64,000 nt of DNA, from NCBI GenBank assembly GCA_026315105.1, contig CM048748.1, positions 27,321,078 to 27,385,077 on the forward strand. Direction: 5' to 3'. The DNA is from Locusta migratoria. Its lineage: Eukaryota > Arthropoda > Insecta > Orthoptera > Acrididae. The number at the start of each line of letters is the position of its first letter. Position 1 is the first letter of the stretch. Position numbers and translations under genes: made by a program. Shown one piece after another: positions 10,491 through 21,310 of the stretch. The notes beneath the pieces are model-generated. The model was given only the letters and a program-made list of their open reading frames with translations, searched no databases and had not been told where the DNA came from.

Positions 10491-11044
10491 TCTGTTGAAG
10501 CTCAGATTAAGCTCAACAGGACTTTTTCAGTATTAAGCCAATGCTGACATCTATCGACTGCATGACTAAGCTGGGACAGCACTCGATTTTAATGACAATG
10601 ATTTATTTTCGGTCTAATTTACTGCATTTTAGCTGTTATTCATCAAGAAAATATCAGAGAACTTTCTTTATTGCGGGTGGCATTAATTTAATTCCACACT
10701 AGTGCTGCTCTCTCCTGAAGACAGAATGAGGTTTTCAGGTTTTATGGCTACAATTTGTTTTTAGCCTATTTTCTACATAGTTCAGCTGTTATTTAGCTTG
10801 GGAATAGCATCAGGCAACTTATTTTATACTGTATAATGTTACATTAACTTTACACACATTTGCTTTACTCCAACTGAAGTATTCTGTATGGACTGTTATG
10901 TAGCCATCATTTCATCTCCTTTAATCTGCCCAAACTCTCATACGGTGGGAAGTTAGGACAGGTCAGCCATAAGCAAACTGGAATTTCTAAACATAATTTC
11001 ATAAACAATATGTATGATCTCTCCTTGATACCTGAAGACTGCTG
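10491..11044. other. Non-coding interior between repeat arms
   Basis: No open frame or motif is recognised. It sits between the tandem units at 10205-10490 and their inverted relatives at 11045-11140, so it may be the non-coding part of the Tc1-like element. Confidence 0.4.
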
Positions 11045-11050
11045 ACCTTA

Positions 11051-11709
11051 TCAGAGTGTCCTGACTAGACGTAGTGTACTTGTGGTGTAATATGATACCC
11101 TCCTATTCTCCCATGCTCTGATTGGACATAGTGATTTCAGGACCGTGCGTCCGCCAACACTGACTCCTGCCGACATTCGTCCACCAACATGATATGGTGA
11201 CGTTTCCTGCACATAAGTAGGATTGTCTCGAGTTACACGTTCTCTCCAGATGAGAGAACGAGGATTATCCAGCTGAACACAAAATCTTGACTCATCTTTG
11301 AACAGAACCCGGCGCCATTTGCTACGACTCCAATCCTGATGTTCCTCCGCCAAGTTTCTGAGGGCTAAACGGTGTCGTGGCCATAATGGGAGATACACCG
11401 TAGGCCTCCAAAGGCGATTTCGGACTTTTTGTTGGCCGCGAGGCTGCGTTGCAGATGAGTTCCAATCATCCTTCTGTATCAACGGGCTATTAATCGGAGA
11501 TCAATGTCATCTCTTGCTGATGTGACTCTTGGACGATATTGGCCTTTCCTTCATTTAACGGTTCCTGTTTGAAATCGCGTCCATGTCTTGGAAATTACAG
11601 TTTGGGACACTCCAACAGCTACAGCCACCTCCATCTGTGACTGTCCCGCTTCCAACCTTCCTATGGCCCTCCATGCCATTGCTTCAGGTAAGTCACGTTG
11701 TTGTTGCAT
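11051..11709 (-). pseudogene. Tc1-like transposase, N-terminal two thirds, broken
   Basis: A plausible start is at 11709 (MQQQRDLPEAMAWR). A helix-turn-helix-like stretch follows (SQMEVAVAVGVSQTVISKTW) that would bind the inverted terminal repeats. The catalytic-domain start RHRLALRNLAEEHQDWS..WRRVLFKDESRFC carries the first catalytic Asp, then a GGRTVL-type strand. Stops and frame breaks separate the parts near 11545 and 11490. Similarity is lost before the second Asp and the Glu of the DD34E triad, so the protein is inactive. Confidence 0.75.
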
Positions 11710-11769
11710 TGCACTACCTGCTCACTACAGTATCTGAACCCAGCTGCTTGTGTGATTCGTTTGGTTGAG

Positions 11770-12540
11770 TAAACCAAAGTCACCATCAACCGCCTCTGCA
11801 GCAACTGTCTGTTATTACAACTTTTGTATCCCCGCCTCGTCGCCGCTTTTGTGTCTCGTTTCCGCCGGTTGTTGTAGGTGTTGGTGGCCGAGTAGAAAGA
11901 GACCGATACAGGAATAAAGGATGCACGCGTGTGCAGTATGGAGGTGACCAGCCAGTGGGACAGCAGAAACTAGAAACACTAGAGTAAATTAGAACGAGAT
12001 ATATATATTTCATAGAGTCTTGGTAATACTTAACTTTCACATAGTTCTTGACTGCAGAATGCTGATACATAGTTTATATAGAGGCCTGCCTACTGAAGAG
12101 TCCTAGTGCCTATCCGATAGCCAAGTCTTAACTGGTGCCTATCTGATTCCCAAGTGGCCGATGCAGCAGTGGTGGCCACGAGCGGAGTGGCAGCAGAGGG
12201 CGCTCGTGGCTGACGTCGTAAGAACGCCGCGCCGTGCGTGCACGGTGGTGCGCGGCGAAAGCACGTGGCGCGCACTTCATACTTGTGCGACACCACAACC
12301 ACTATCTCGGTTGCTGTAATGTTGTTGTTTCCACTCCGTAGAACCGACAGTAAGACGTCAAACCATTTTAGTTCATTCTGCCGATGGCAATACTTCATAA
12401 CCTAGATGTCTCAACTGATCCCTTAAATGTTTTGACCAGTGTAGATGTTTGCTTCAGCAACACAAAGTGCTGAAGTTTTTAATACTTCTTTCTGTTTGTC
12501 TAGGAGTAAATTAAGCCGTGTACTGGTGTAGTACGCAGTG
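11770..12540. other. Upstream intronic region, GC-rich patch at 12130-12290
   Basis: If the exon at 12690 is real, this is intron. A short direct repeat (GTGCCTATCCGATAGCCAAG near 12108 and GTGCCTATCTGATTCCCAAG near 12135) and a GC-rich patch are visible. No upstream exon of the transporter could be recognised in any frame. Confidence 0.35.
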
Positions 12541-12675
12541 AGATCTTTTAGTAATACAATAGTTTTTTTCAGTATGGAGTGGTTGGTTGAAACGGCATTG
12601 ACAGGTGCGCCAGCTGATTCACCCTGTATACTTAGTAGCCGTAGATGTACTTGTGATACTGACGAGTGTCAATAT

Positions 12676-12689
12676 TTGCTGGTTTGCAG
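12676..12689 (+). other. Predicted splice acceptor of the terminal exon
   Basis: The sequence 'tttgctggtttgcag' ends in CAG immediately before the codon GTG at 12690, where similarity to the transporter family begins. The polypyrimidine tract is modest. The junction is in phase 0. Confidence 0.6.
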
Positions 12690-12884
12690 GTGGTTTCGTG
12701 GGTGGTGTTCACCGGCGCCATTTCGTACGTGAAGCTGGCGATCGCGTCGCTGCTCCGCACGCAGGGCGGCCGCAGCCTGTTCTGGTGCGGTGCGGCGCAG
12801 CAGATGGGCTCTGCGGTGGCGTCGGTGGTCACCTTCTTCCTCGTCAACTACGCCGGCATCTTCCACTCCTATTCGCCCTGCTGA
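12690..12884 (+). CDS. Riboflavin transporter (SLC52A family), 3'-terminal exon
   Basis: The exon encodes 64 residues plus TGA. It starts VVSWVVFTGAISYVK, continues through a basic loop (ASLLRTQGGRS) to LFWCGAAQQMGS, and ends FFLVNYAGIFHSYSPC. Two hydrophobic membrane spans are visible (about residues 1-22 and 31-58). The order W..F.GA.SYVK, then a short loop, WCG.A.Q.GS and a final F.LVN..G.F, matches the C-terminus of SLC52A plasma-membrane transporters that import riboflavin. It is strongly GC-rich against an AT-rich surround, as expected for real coding. The family has about eleven membrane spans in roughly 450-500 residues, so only the last two are here. The family call is from memory of the C-terminal pattern. 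Confidence 0.75.
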   Translation: MVSWVVFTGAISYVKLAIASLLRTQGGRSLFWCGAAQQMGSAVASVVTFFLVNYAGIFHSYSPC

Positions 12885-13015
12885 CCGCAGCCCACGAGCG
12901 AAGCACTCATCTTCACGAGAAACAAAACACTTCGAAAGACTAGACATAGCATGTTCATAGTTACAGGACATGTTCGTTAGTATGTTCTGAATAAATGATT
13001 AGCATTTCAGTGACC
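12885..13015 (+). promoter_or_regulatory. 3' UTR with AATAAA polyadenylation signal
   Basis: The stretch after the TGA is short and contains AATAAA at 12990-12995, about 105 bases past the stop. Cleavage would be expected roughly 10-30 bases later. No competing hexamer lies between the stop and this site. Confidence 0.6.
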
Positions 13016-14015
13016 TCGGCTCAGCATCTGTCCTGTTGCCTGCTAGGCACAGAGTCCACCGTGGAGCCCGGTACTTGATGCATGCGCGATGGATAGACGT
13101 GTATCAGGCGCGAATGCTGTGCTTTTGTGTGGCCGTACAAGCTGCCTTTATCTGCTGATCTGACGAGCCAGGGCAAAAGGCGTACAGGCTATTCCATTTA
13201 AAATTGGAGGAAAAATGACAAAATTGACCTCGTATATTTTTAATTATTAACCATTTCTACTTATGCCAATTAATATGAAAAAAAAACAACTGTCATAATT
13301 TATCCCTTAAATTATTACTATTTTTCGAGTTAAAATCTGCTGAAGATACCATTATTTTCCATATGCGACATTTTGTGTGCTGTGTAACTCAAGAACCTCA
13401 TACCGGATTTCAGTGAACTACATTTCATTTCGAAGCTGAGTATCTAAAGTTGATGTACAAATACAACAATAACATGATAACAATTCATTGCAAAATCTTT
13501 TTTTGTTTACTAGCCTTCCAATAGGCACGCAAATGTGTCAGATACGCTACGATGATGTTAGTTACCTTACCGAGGAAAGTTGAACAGAGGGAAATCCACC
13601 CTTTATTCTAACCTCCTACATCGATCCCATCCTATTTCACTTCTGGCCGCTGCTCGCTACAATAAACAGATGTTTCATAACAGAGATACACGCGACGGTT
13701 CATGTACGTTTTTTTCCAATACTTACTATTACATTTGTAAAGCTTGTAAGTGATCTAAAGTAGTGTGCATGGTGAGGTTCTAACTGTCTCAATTTGACAA
13801 TAAAATTTAACGAAATTGCATGTGTGAGATATGTATGAACTTCAATGCCTGTGTTGTTATTTATTCAGTTTTTGTTTCATATTTATGTGGTACAAAGAGA
13901 CGTACAATTTAGACAATCTATTGGTTGTTGATTCTGTGATAAACGCTATTCTGCATTATGCGGACAGTGAGAATGATCGGGACAACACTTTTATACAGAA
14001 AAATGGTACTGATTG
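13016..14015. other. Post-gene intergenic stretch, nothing firm
   Basis: A 61-codon plus-strand frame (13831-14016) ends in an acidic stretch (HYADSENDRDN). Past its stop, the same frame continues into an Asp/Glu/Ser-rich run (SSSEDDENENTQS, to about 14140). This could be the decayed N-terminus of a transposase, but no family is recognised. Confidence 0.3.
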
Positions 14016-14419
14016 AGAAGAGCAGGAATCAGAAACATATGGAGGTTCTGATACGGATCTGAGTGCTCACTCCAGCTCAGAAGATGACGAAAATGAAAAC
14101 ACCCAATCGACGTTTCCAGCCGTTCAAGGATGGAACAAAAAAAATCTATGAAAAGAAATACGAGGAAGTCAAAGTCGAGATAAAGAAAATATTTTACTTC
14201 ACCTGCCTAGAATTATCGGCCCTCTGAAAAATGTGACTAATATAACGCTGCACTTACAAGTTTGACTGCAGCGGGATGCAATCCGCCACTCAACAGGGGT
14301 AGCGCCTCGCAGCTGGACACGGTCAACAGGGAGCCTAAGGACGGATCGGTTGCATACAAGACAGTGTACTGCAGCTGGAAAATTTGGCGCAGTTGCATAC
14401 ATTTAATTTTTTCTACAGC

Positions 14420-14982
14420 TCTCTATTCAAGACACCATAAAAGTGCTGAACAACATGGCCAGGGCGGGCGCGGACTGCATAGGAAACGCCCGATCGGAAG
14501 CGGACCAACACTGGAGCTAAGAGTGGGCGCGGACGGAATAGGGGACTCCTAGAACAGCAGGAACCGTGATGGAGAACGCCGAAGGCCAAGCACAAGCACA
14601 GGACAGGTGGACACAAACGTACTGCCCAAAGACGAAGGCGCAGGCAGTGCAGTCGCCCACTGTCGACGTCAGCGAGAAGGAGATGCAGACAGAAGACACG
14701 ACGCCCCCCGCCAACGTCAAGAGCACCAAAGAACAGGTGGTAATGACGGAGGAAATCCTGGACTGTAAGGACAAGCTGATGAGCAAATACACCTGGAACA
14801 TCATGAACGAGAACTACCACAAGGAGAAGGCGCAAGGAATGTGGCCGTGTCGCGGTGTATTCCAGGAACCATACTGGAAACAATGGACGAGGGGGACGCC
14901 ACATCATCTGCAGGAGGATTATGGCGACCCTCCAAGAGAAGACATCTACGAAAAACGCCAAAGATATCTCCAAAATCAATAG
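14420..14982 (+). pseudogene. Unrecognised coding-like ORF, 138 codons plus upstream extension
   Basis: The open frame 14566-14982 (MMENAEGQAQAQDRW... to ...YEKRQRYLQNQ) is hydrophilic, rich in Glu/Gln/Lys/Thr, with acidic-polar repeats early and an aromatic C-terminal third (KYTWNIMNENY, WPCRGVFQEPYWKQWTRG). The same frame continues upstream to 14420 (DTIKVLNNMARAGADCIGN) with two stops near 14518 and 14539. A splice-acceptor-like 'ttttttctacag' ends at 14419. It is GC-rich relative to its flanks. No family is recognised: a retrotransposon ORF1 or a decayed host exon are both possible. The long minus-strand frame across it is probably a shadow. Confidence 0.4.
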
Positions 14983-15592
14983 AACAACTCAAATTGTAAA
15001 TATTCTTTAAATATTCTTAACTATTAATTTAAAACCAAAAAATTTACCCCTAATATATTATATACATATTTTTTTCTTTCTTCGTTAATTTTCCGAAAAA
15101 AAGTATCAAATATTTTTCCAAAGCACTTTGAAAACAATGTAATAAATATAATTATTTCGAAATAAAGTAATTTATAACGACAGGCTGATAAAGAGTGCAC
15201 AGCAACCTCTGAGAAGGCCCGCTCGCCCCCCTCAGGGGAGAGAATGAAAAGTGCTAAGAAATAAAAAAAAATAAAAAAAGTCAGGCAGCCAGTCTCAGGG
15301 GACATCTAAAAAAGACGCTGAGAAACTACTTAGAAATATCGTGTTTGGAAGATGTTGATATTCAGCAGAATACCCGCTTTCAACGAGACGTCAATCTGAC
15401 ACACATTTTATTCCATTTAAAAACGCATTTTATATACAGAAAAGGGGAAATAATGGAAAGTACTTGAAATTTAAATTATGAAAATATCGCATAAATACCA
15501 CATCAGTATATACAATACTGCCTACATTTCTAATTTATTTGAAAATTTTACTGTGTATAGTATGACTTCACGAAATTACGTTACTGTCGCTA

Positions 15593-15594
<2 letters not shown>
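14983..15594. other. AT-rich stretch, no recognisable feature
   Basis: This contains short A/T runs and a GC-richer island near 15180-15300, but no motif-bearing frame or repeat terminus that I can name. Confidence 0.35.

Positions 15595-15649
<55 letters not shown>
15595..15649 (+). repeat. 55-bp uninterrupted A tract
   Basis: There is a run of 55 adenines, the longest homopolymer in the window. It may be the poly(A) tail of a retrotransposed copy to its left or an assembly-length-uncertain tract. The open frame running through it is spurious. Confidence 0.8.
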
Positions 15650-15651
<2 letters not shown>

Positions 15652-15849
15652 AGAAGCGTCTGGTCTGCGTATCACAGCTGCATATTTGTCAGAAGAATAT
15701 TAATGTCTACTTTCAATGACAGAAAAATCAACTCGACAAAAAATGCAATGTTCCCTCCTGTCCGATTTGAAATACAGTGGCCCCTACATACTCTCATACT
15801 AAGAGGGAACCGGTTCAGGCAACAACATCTAGTCGTGCTGCGTCTTGCT

Positions 15850-17800
15850 GAAAAATGGCATCTCGAATGTCGTGCAGAAAGGGTATGGTTAGGCTCGCTG
15901 GATGTCAGTCACACAGGCAAAGAAAGCAAAGGCTGTTGCACTCTCGATTCAAAAAAGAACACGCAAATGATGACAGGCAAAAGTTAGTAGAGATTCGTGC
16001 GTCTAAAAAAAAGATCGATGCGTGAAGCATACAATAATTATCACAGCCTTACCTTAGCAAAAGATCTTTCCGAGAACCCGAAAAAATTCTGGTCCTATGT
16101 AAAATCGATAAGCGGGTCAAAGCCCACTGTCCAGTCACTAGTTGATCAGTCCGGGGCAGTAATAGAAGAAAGCAAACGGAAAGCTGAAGTTCTAAATTTA
16201 ACCTTTAAGAAATCTTTCACGCAGGAGGACCACACAAATATACCATCATTTGATCAACGTACTAATTCCGAAATGGGGGACTTAGCAATAGGTATTTCCG
16301 GTGTAGAGAAGCAGCTGAGAGACCTAAATACGAAAAAGTCTGCTGGTCCGGATGGAATACCAGTTCGGTTTTACAAAGACTATTCTGCGGCATTGGCCCC
16401 CTACTTAGCTTGCATTTATAGCGAATCTTTAATTCAGCGCAAAGTTCCTAGTGATTGGAAAAAAGCGCAGGTGACTCCCTTTTATAAGAAAGGAAAGAGA
16501 ACTGACCCATACAATTACAGGCCAATATCGTTGACATCGGTTTCATGTAGAATTTTGGAGCATATTCTCAGTTCGAATATAGTAAATTTCCTTGAAACGG
16601 ATAAGCTTCTTTCCATGAATCAGCACGGGTTTAGGAAACATCGTTCATGTGAAACTCAGCTTGCCCTTTTCTCACATGACATCTTGCGAGCCATGGACGA
16701 AGGGCAACAGGCGGATTGTGTTTTTCTCGACTTCAAAAAGGCGTTCCACGCGGTGCCACACTGCAGACTGCTAACGAAGATACGAGCTTATGGAGTAGGT
16801 TCACAGATTTGTGACTGGCTGGAACACTTCCTAAGTAATAGAACGCAGTACGTTGTTCTCGACGGCGAGTGTTCATCAGAGACGAGTGTATCGTCAGGCG
16901 TGCCCAGGGGAGTGTGATAGGACCGCTATTATTTTCTATCTATATAAATGATCTGATGGACAGAGTAAGTTGTAATTTGCGGCTGTTTGCTGATGATGCT
17001 GTGGTGTATGGGAGGGTGTCGTCTGTAACTGACTGTAATAGCATACAGGTTGACTTAGACAAAATTTCTAGTTGGTGCGAAGAATGGCAGCTAGCTCTCA
17101 ATGTAGAAAAATGTAAGGTGATGCGCATGAGTAGAAAAAACAATCCTATAATTTTCGAATACAGCATTAGTAGTGAGCTTCTTGATGCTGTCGCGTCGTT
17201 CAAATATCTAGGCGTAACATTGCAGAGCGATATGAAATGGAACGAGCATGTAAGGACCGTTGTGAGTAAGGCAGACAGCCGACTTCGGTTTATTGGGAGA
17301 ATTTTGGGAAGGTGTACTTCACCTGTAAAGGAGACCGCGTATAAAACGCTTGTACGTCCACGTCTTGAGTATTGCTCAAGTATTTGGGACCCGCAGCAGA
17401 TCGGTTTGAAGGAAGACATAGAGGCGGTTCAGAAGCGAGCAGCTAGATTTGTTACCGGTAGGTTAGACCAATGCGCGAGTGTCACGGAAATGCTCCGGCA
17501 ACTAAATTGGGGATCGCTGGAAGAAAGACGACGTTCTTTTCATGTATTTCTGTTAAGTAAATTTAGAGGGCCGGAATTTGAAGCTGAGTGTAGTACGATC
17601 TTGCTGCCGCCTACTTACATTTCGCGTAAAGATCACAAAGACAAGATAAGAGAAATTAGGGCTCGTACGGAGGCATATAGGCATTCTTTTTTTCCTCGTT
17701 CAATTTGGGAGTGGAATAGGAAAGGAAATGCCTAGTAGTGGTACAGTGTACCCTCCGCCACGCACCTTACGCTGAATTGTGGAGTATGTATGTAGATGTA
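15850..17800 (+). mobile_element. CR1/jockey-like LINE, 5' truncated, nearly complete RT
   Basis: RT-upstream sequence begins around 15850-15930 (FKKEHANDDRQKLVEIRAS in one frame). The RT domain then runs in order to about 17735. The 3' UTR is short and the copy ends in 'gtatgtatgtagatgtag', a tandem ATGTAG-type tail that also occurs in the LINE copies ending near 50210 and 22690. No endonuclease domain is present, so the copy is 5' truncated. Related but more decayed: 3263-4165. Confidence 0.8.
15997..17735 (+). pseudogene. LINE reverse transcriptase with one-base deletion at about 16904
   Basis: The first part (15997-16917, 306 codons) holds KKSAGPDGIPVRFYK, NYRPISLTS, QHGFRKHRSCETQLALFSH and FLDFKKAFHAVPH (catalytic Asp of motif A). 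Loss of one base in the GVPQGS box shifts the frame. The second part (from about 16911 to 17735) holds SVIGPLLFSIYINDL, LFADDAVVYG with the Asp-Asp catalytic pair intact, KYLGVTL, and the thumb and C-terminal LEYCSSIWDP..RRAARFVTGR. A second break lies in an A-run near 16005. Otherwise the frame is intact and all catalytic residues are kept, so the copy is young or recently broken. Confidence 0.85.
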
Positions 17801-17828
17801 GAAAACTGTTCACAGAGCCCTAAACAGC

Positions 17829-18015
17829 CAGGGTGGAGTGGCCGACCGTTCTAAGACGCCTTGCTGCGAAGCAAACGGTTGCTCGCCATGGAGGTTCGAT
17901 TCCTCCATGGGCATGTGTATTATCCTTAGCATAATTCAGTTCAAGTAGTTTGGAAGCCTAGGTACTGATAACCACAGCAGTTAAGGCCCTTACATTTACA
18001 AACATTTGAACATTT
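17829..18015 (+). mobile_element. tRNA-headed SINE
   Basis: The head GGTGGAGTGGCCGACCGTTC, B box GAGGTTCGATTCCTCC and the shared body ('tagtttggaagcctaggtactgataaccacagcagttaag' and 'acaaacatttgaacattttt') are all present. It sits just downstream of the LINE 3' end. The target duplication is not clear. Confidence 0.85.
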
Positions 18016-18132
18016 TTTTGCACTGAATACATACCAATAGTGATTTATGCTTGTAACCTGTAACACCCCACACCAAAAGGCCTTAAATTAGCGCTGTATC
18101 TCTTGTGTGAATGCAGTCCCTGTATGTCGCTC

Positions 18133-18330
18133 GCCGGCCGCGGTGGCCGAGGAGACTGAGGCGCTGCAGTCACGGTCTGCACGGCCACTACGGTCGGGGG
18201 TTCGAATCCCCCCTCGGGCATGAATATTTGTGCCGTCCTAGTTCGTAAGTAGTTCATAAGTAGTTTGTAAGTTTAGGGACTGATGACCCCGTAGTTAAGT
18301 TCCATAGACTTTACAAACATTTGAACATTT
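18133..18330 (+). mobile_element. tRNA-headed SINE, full length, 12-bp TSD
   Basis: This is the best full-length copy: start GCCGGCCGCGGTGGCCGAGG, B box GGGTTCGAATCCCC, conserved body and 'acatttgaacattt' end. It is flanked by the perfect direct repeat TGTATGTCGCTC (18121-18132 and 18331-18342). At 198 bp it serves as the reference for the family here. The minus-strand frame overlapping it is a tRNA-head artefact. Confidence 0.95.
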
Positions 18331-18407
18331 TGTATGTCGCTCCACCAATCTTTGGTGAAGCAAAATGCCGCCGCCATTTCCAAACAAACACAACCTGAAT
18401 TCACATG

Positions 18408-18430
18408 AAAAAAAAAAAAAAAAAAAAAAA
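18408..18430. repeat. A tract (23 bp)
   Basis: A simple run of adenines follows 'ttcacatg'. It has no clear partner element. Confidence 0.7.
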
Positions 18431-18739
18431 TCCGTCGAGTCACCGTTTCATACACCAGTGCCGCATACTATGTTTCTACACATTAGTCAAAGCTAGTCGG
18501 AGCAGTGTATGACGCGCACGTAAGCCATGCCATTAAAATGGCAACGGACTCTCATCCCTAATAGTGTACAATGAGTTACACATGGAAAAAGCAGTATTGG
18601 GCTTAATCCTAGCTTTGTTAATAGCAAAGTGACTTCAGTCACAGAGGTAGCATCACCAGTGCAGATCGATAACCTAATACAAGATAAAATAACAAAATCA
18701 GAGCTATGTACAAAGAAATGAAGAAAACATTCACATAAT
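18431..18739. other. No recognisable feature
   Basis: This unremarkable sequence lies between the A tract and the 3' end of the RTE-like element. Confidence 0.4.
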
Positions 18740-18758
18740 TATGTTGTTGTTGTGGTCT

Positions 18759-20262
18759 TCAGACCGCAGACTGGTTTGATGCAGCTCTCCACGCTACCCT
18801 GTCCTGTGCAAGTCTCTTTATCTGAGAATAGGTTCGGCAACCTACATCCTTCTGAATCTGCTTACTGTATTCGTCCCTTTGTCTCCCTCTACGATTTTTA
18901 CCCCACACACTTTCCTCTAATGCTAAGTTGACAATTCCTTGATGTCTCAGAATGTTTCCCACCAATCTATCCCTTCTCTTAGTCAGGATATGCCAGAAAC
19001 TCAGTTTCTCTCCGAATTGGTTAAGCACCTCCTCATTAGTTACGTGATCTACCCATCTAATTTTCATCATTCGTCTGTAGCACCACATTTCAAAAGCTTC
19101 TATCATCTTTTTGTTTGAACTCCTTTTGGTCCACGTTTCATTCCCATACAATGCTACACTCCACACAAATGCTTTCAGAAAGGACTTCCTAACATTTAAA
19201 TTAATATTGGATGTCAACAAATTTCGCTTCTTCAGAAACGCTTTTCTTCCCATAGCCATTCTGCATTTTATATCTTTTTACTTCGGCCATCAGAAGTTAT
19301 CTTGCTGTCTAAATAACAAAACCTATCTGCTACTTTTATTGTCTCATTACCTAATATAATTCCTTCAGCATCGCCTGAGTTTCTAACGCTACATTCCATT
19401 ATCCTTGTTTTACTCGTGTTGATGTTAATCTTATACCCTCACTTCAAGACACTGTCCATTCCATTCAATTGTTCTTCCAGATCCTTTGCAGTCTCTGATA
19501 AACTTACTATGTCATCGGCAAACCGCAAACTTTTTATTTCTTCTCCCTGAACTTTAATTCCCTCTCCAAATTTCTCCTTCCATTCCTTCACTGCTTGCTC
19601 AATGTACAGATTGAACAACGCTGGGGAAAGGTTACAACCCTGTCTTACTCCCATTCCAACCTCTGCGTCCCTTTCATGCCCTTCGACTCTAATAACCGCT
19701 GTCTGGTTTTTGTATAACTTGAATATAACTCTTCGCTCCCTGTTACCTTTAGAATTTGAAAGAGTTTATTCCAGTCGACATTGTCAAACGCTTTCTCCAA
19801 ATCTACAAATGGTAAAAACGTTGGTTTGCCTTTCCTCAGCGTATCTTCTAAGATAAGTCGTAATGTGAGTATTGCCTCCTATGTTCCTTCATTTCTCCTA
19901 AATCCAAACTGATCTTCCCCAAGGTTGGATTCCACAAGTTTTTCTATTCGTCTGTTTATAATTGGTGTTAGTATTTTGCAACCATGACTTATTAAACTGA
20001 GAGTTCTGTAATTTTCACATTTGTCTGCACTTGCTTTCTTTGCAATTGGAATTACTATATTATTATTGAAGTCGGAGGTTATTTCCCCTGTCTCATACAT
20101 CTTGCCTATCGTCATGACTGGCTTTCCTAACGATATCACCAGTTCAGACGGAATATCGTCTATTCGAAGGGCCTTCTTTCGATTCAAATCTTGCAGAGCT
20201 CTGTCAAATTCTTCTCGCAGTATCGTATCTCCTATTTCCAATTCCGCCACTTCGTCTTCCAT
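18759..20262 (-). pseudogene. RTE reverse transcriptase and C-terminal domain, broken
   Basis: The frame 20262-19879 carries DLNRKKALRIDDIPSELV (motif 0/1 region), CENYRTLSLISHGCKI and EDQFGFRRNEGT. The frame 19654-19439 carries MGVRQGCNLSPALFNLYIE and SLRFADDIVSLSE with the catalytic Asp-Asp pair. The frame 19259-18759 carries the C-terminal segment (ALYGNETWTKRSSNKKMIEAF, WVDHVTNEEVL). The stretch between 19860 and 19654 is out of frame. Confidence 0.85.
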
Positions 20263-20289
20263 TTCTAGAATACAACCTTGAAGTTTATT

Positions 20290-21310
20290 TCCTTTGTACA
20301 GGCCCTATATATAGTCCTTCCACATTTCAGTTTTCCCCTCTTTGCTTAGTATTGGTTTTACATCTGAATTCTTGACATTCATACAGCTGCTTTTCTTGTC
20401 TCCAAATATCTCTTTTATTTTCCTGTAGGCGGTATCCATCTATCAGAGCTACCCATTCTTCTTCTACTTTATTACTTTCCCCCGTTTCAGCCAATCCTTT
20501 CCTAATGCTCCCTCTGAAACTCTCAGCCACCTCTGATTCCTTCAATTTGTCCAGGTTCCATCTCCTAACTTTTCTACCTTTCTTTTGTCTCGTAAGTTTT
20601 AGTCTAGAGTTCATTACCAATAAGTTATGGTCAGAGTCTATTTTTGCCTCTGAGAATGTCTTACAGTTTAAAACCTGGGTCCTAAATCTATTCCTTACCA
20701 TTATAAAGTCAATCTGGTACCGTCCAGTGTCTTCTGGTCTCTTCCACGTATTCAGCCTTCTTTCATGATGTTTAAACCAAGTGTTGGTGATCTTTAAATT
20801 ATGCTCTGCACAAATTCTACCAAGTGATCTTCTCTTTCACTTCTTTTCCCAGTCCATATTCACCTACAACATTTCCTTCTCTTCCTTTTCCTACTACCGA
20901 GTTCCAGTCCCCCATCACAATCAAGTTTTCGTCTCCCTTAATTTTCTGAATAATTTCTTTTATCTCCTCATACATTTCTTCGATGTCCTCATCATCGGCA
21001 GAGCTAGATGGCGTGTAAGCTTGTACTACAGTGGTCGGTGTTGGTTTGTGTCTGTCTTTGCTATGATAATGCGTTTACTGTTCATAGTAAGTTTTCCGCA
21101 TTCCTATTTTCTTATCCATTATCAGACCTACTCCTGCATTACCACCAACTTATTTAGTTTTTATAACCCTGTACTCATCTGACCAGAAATCCTGTTCATC
21201 CTGCCATCGAACTTCACTAATCCATACCATATGGTATTTCTGTTTTCAAATTTTCTAACTTACCTACGCGATTAAGGGCTAGAACATTCCACGGTCCGAT
21301 TCGTAGAATG
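20290..21310 (-). pseudogene. RTE apurinic-like endonuclease domain, broken
   Basis: The minus-strand reading gives RIGPWNVLALNRVGKLE near 21300-21245 (first endonuclease motif), MGDWNSVVGKGREGNVVGEY near 20920-20850 (the GDxN motif), and DSDHNLLVMNSRLKL near 20640-20590 (the SDH motif). The tail KVRRWNLDKLKE follows. This domain would nick target DNA to prime reverse transcription. Multiple frame breaks make it inactive. Confidence 0.8.

Noticed and set aside
12605..12971. Alternative ORFs over the transporter exon (112 codons plus, 100 codons minus)
   Set aside because: They are GC-driven shadows; only the frame beginning at 12690 shows membrane spans and family motifs.
14413..14979. 188-codon minus-strand ORF
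   Set aside because: It is hydrophobic Leu/Val/Arg-rich and mirrors the plus-strand frame, which has the more natural composition; probable shadow, though not excluded.
15478..15987. 169-codon ORF with a poly-Lys run
   Set aside because: The run is the 55-bp A tract; the flanks have no motif, and the real LINE coding lies in another frame.
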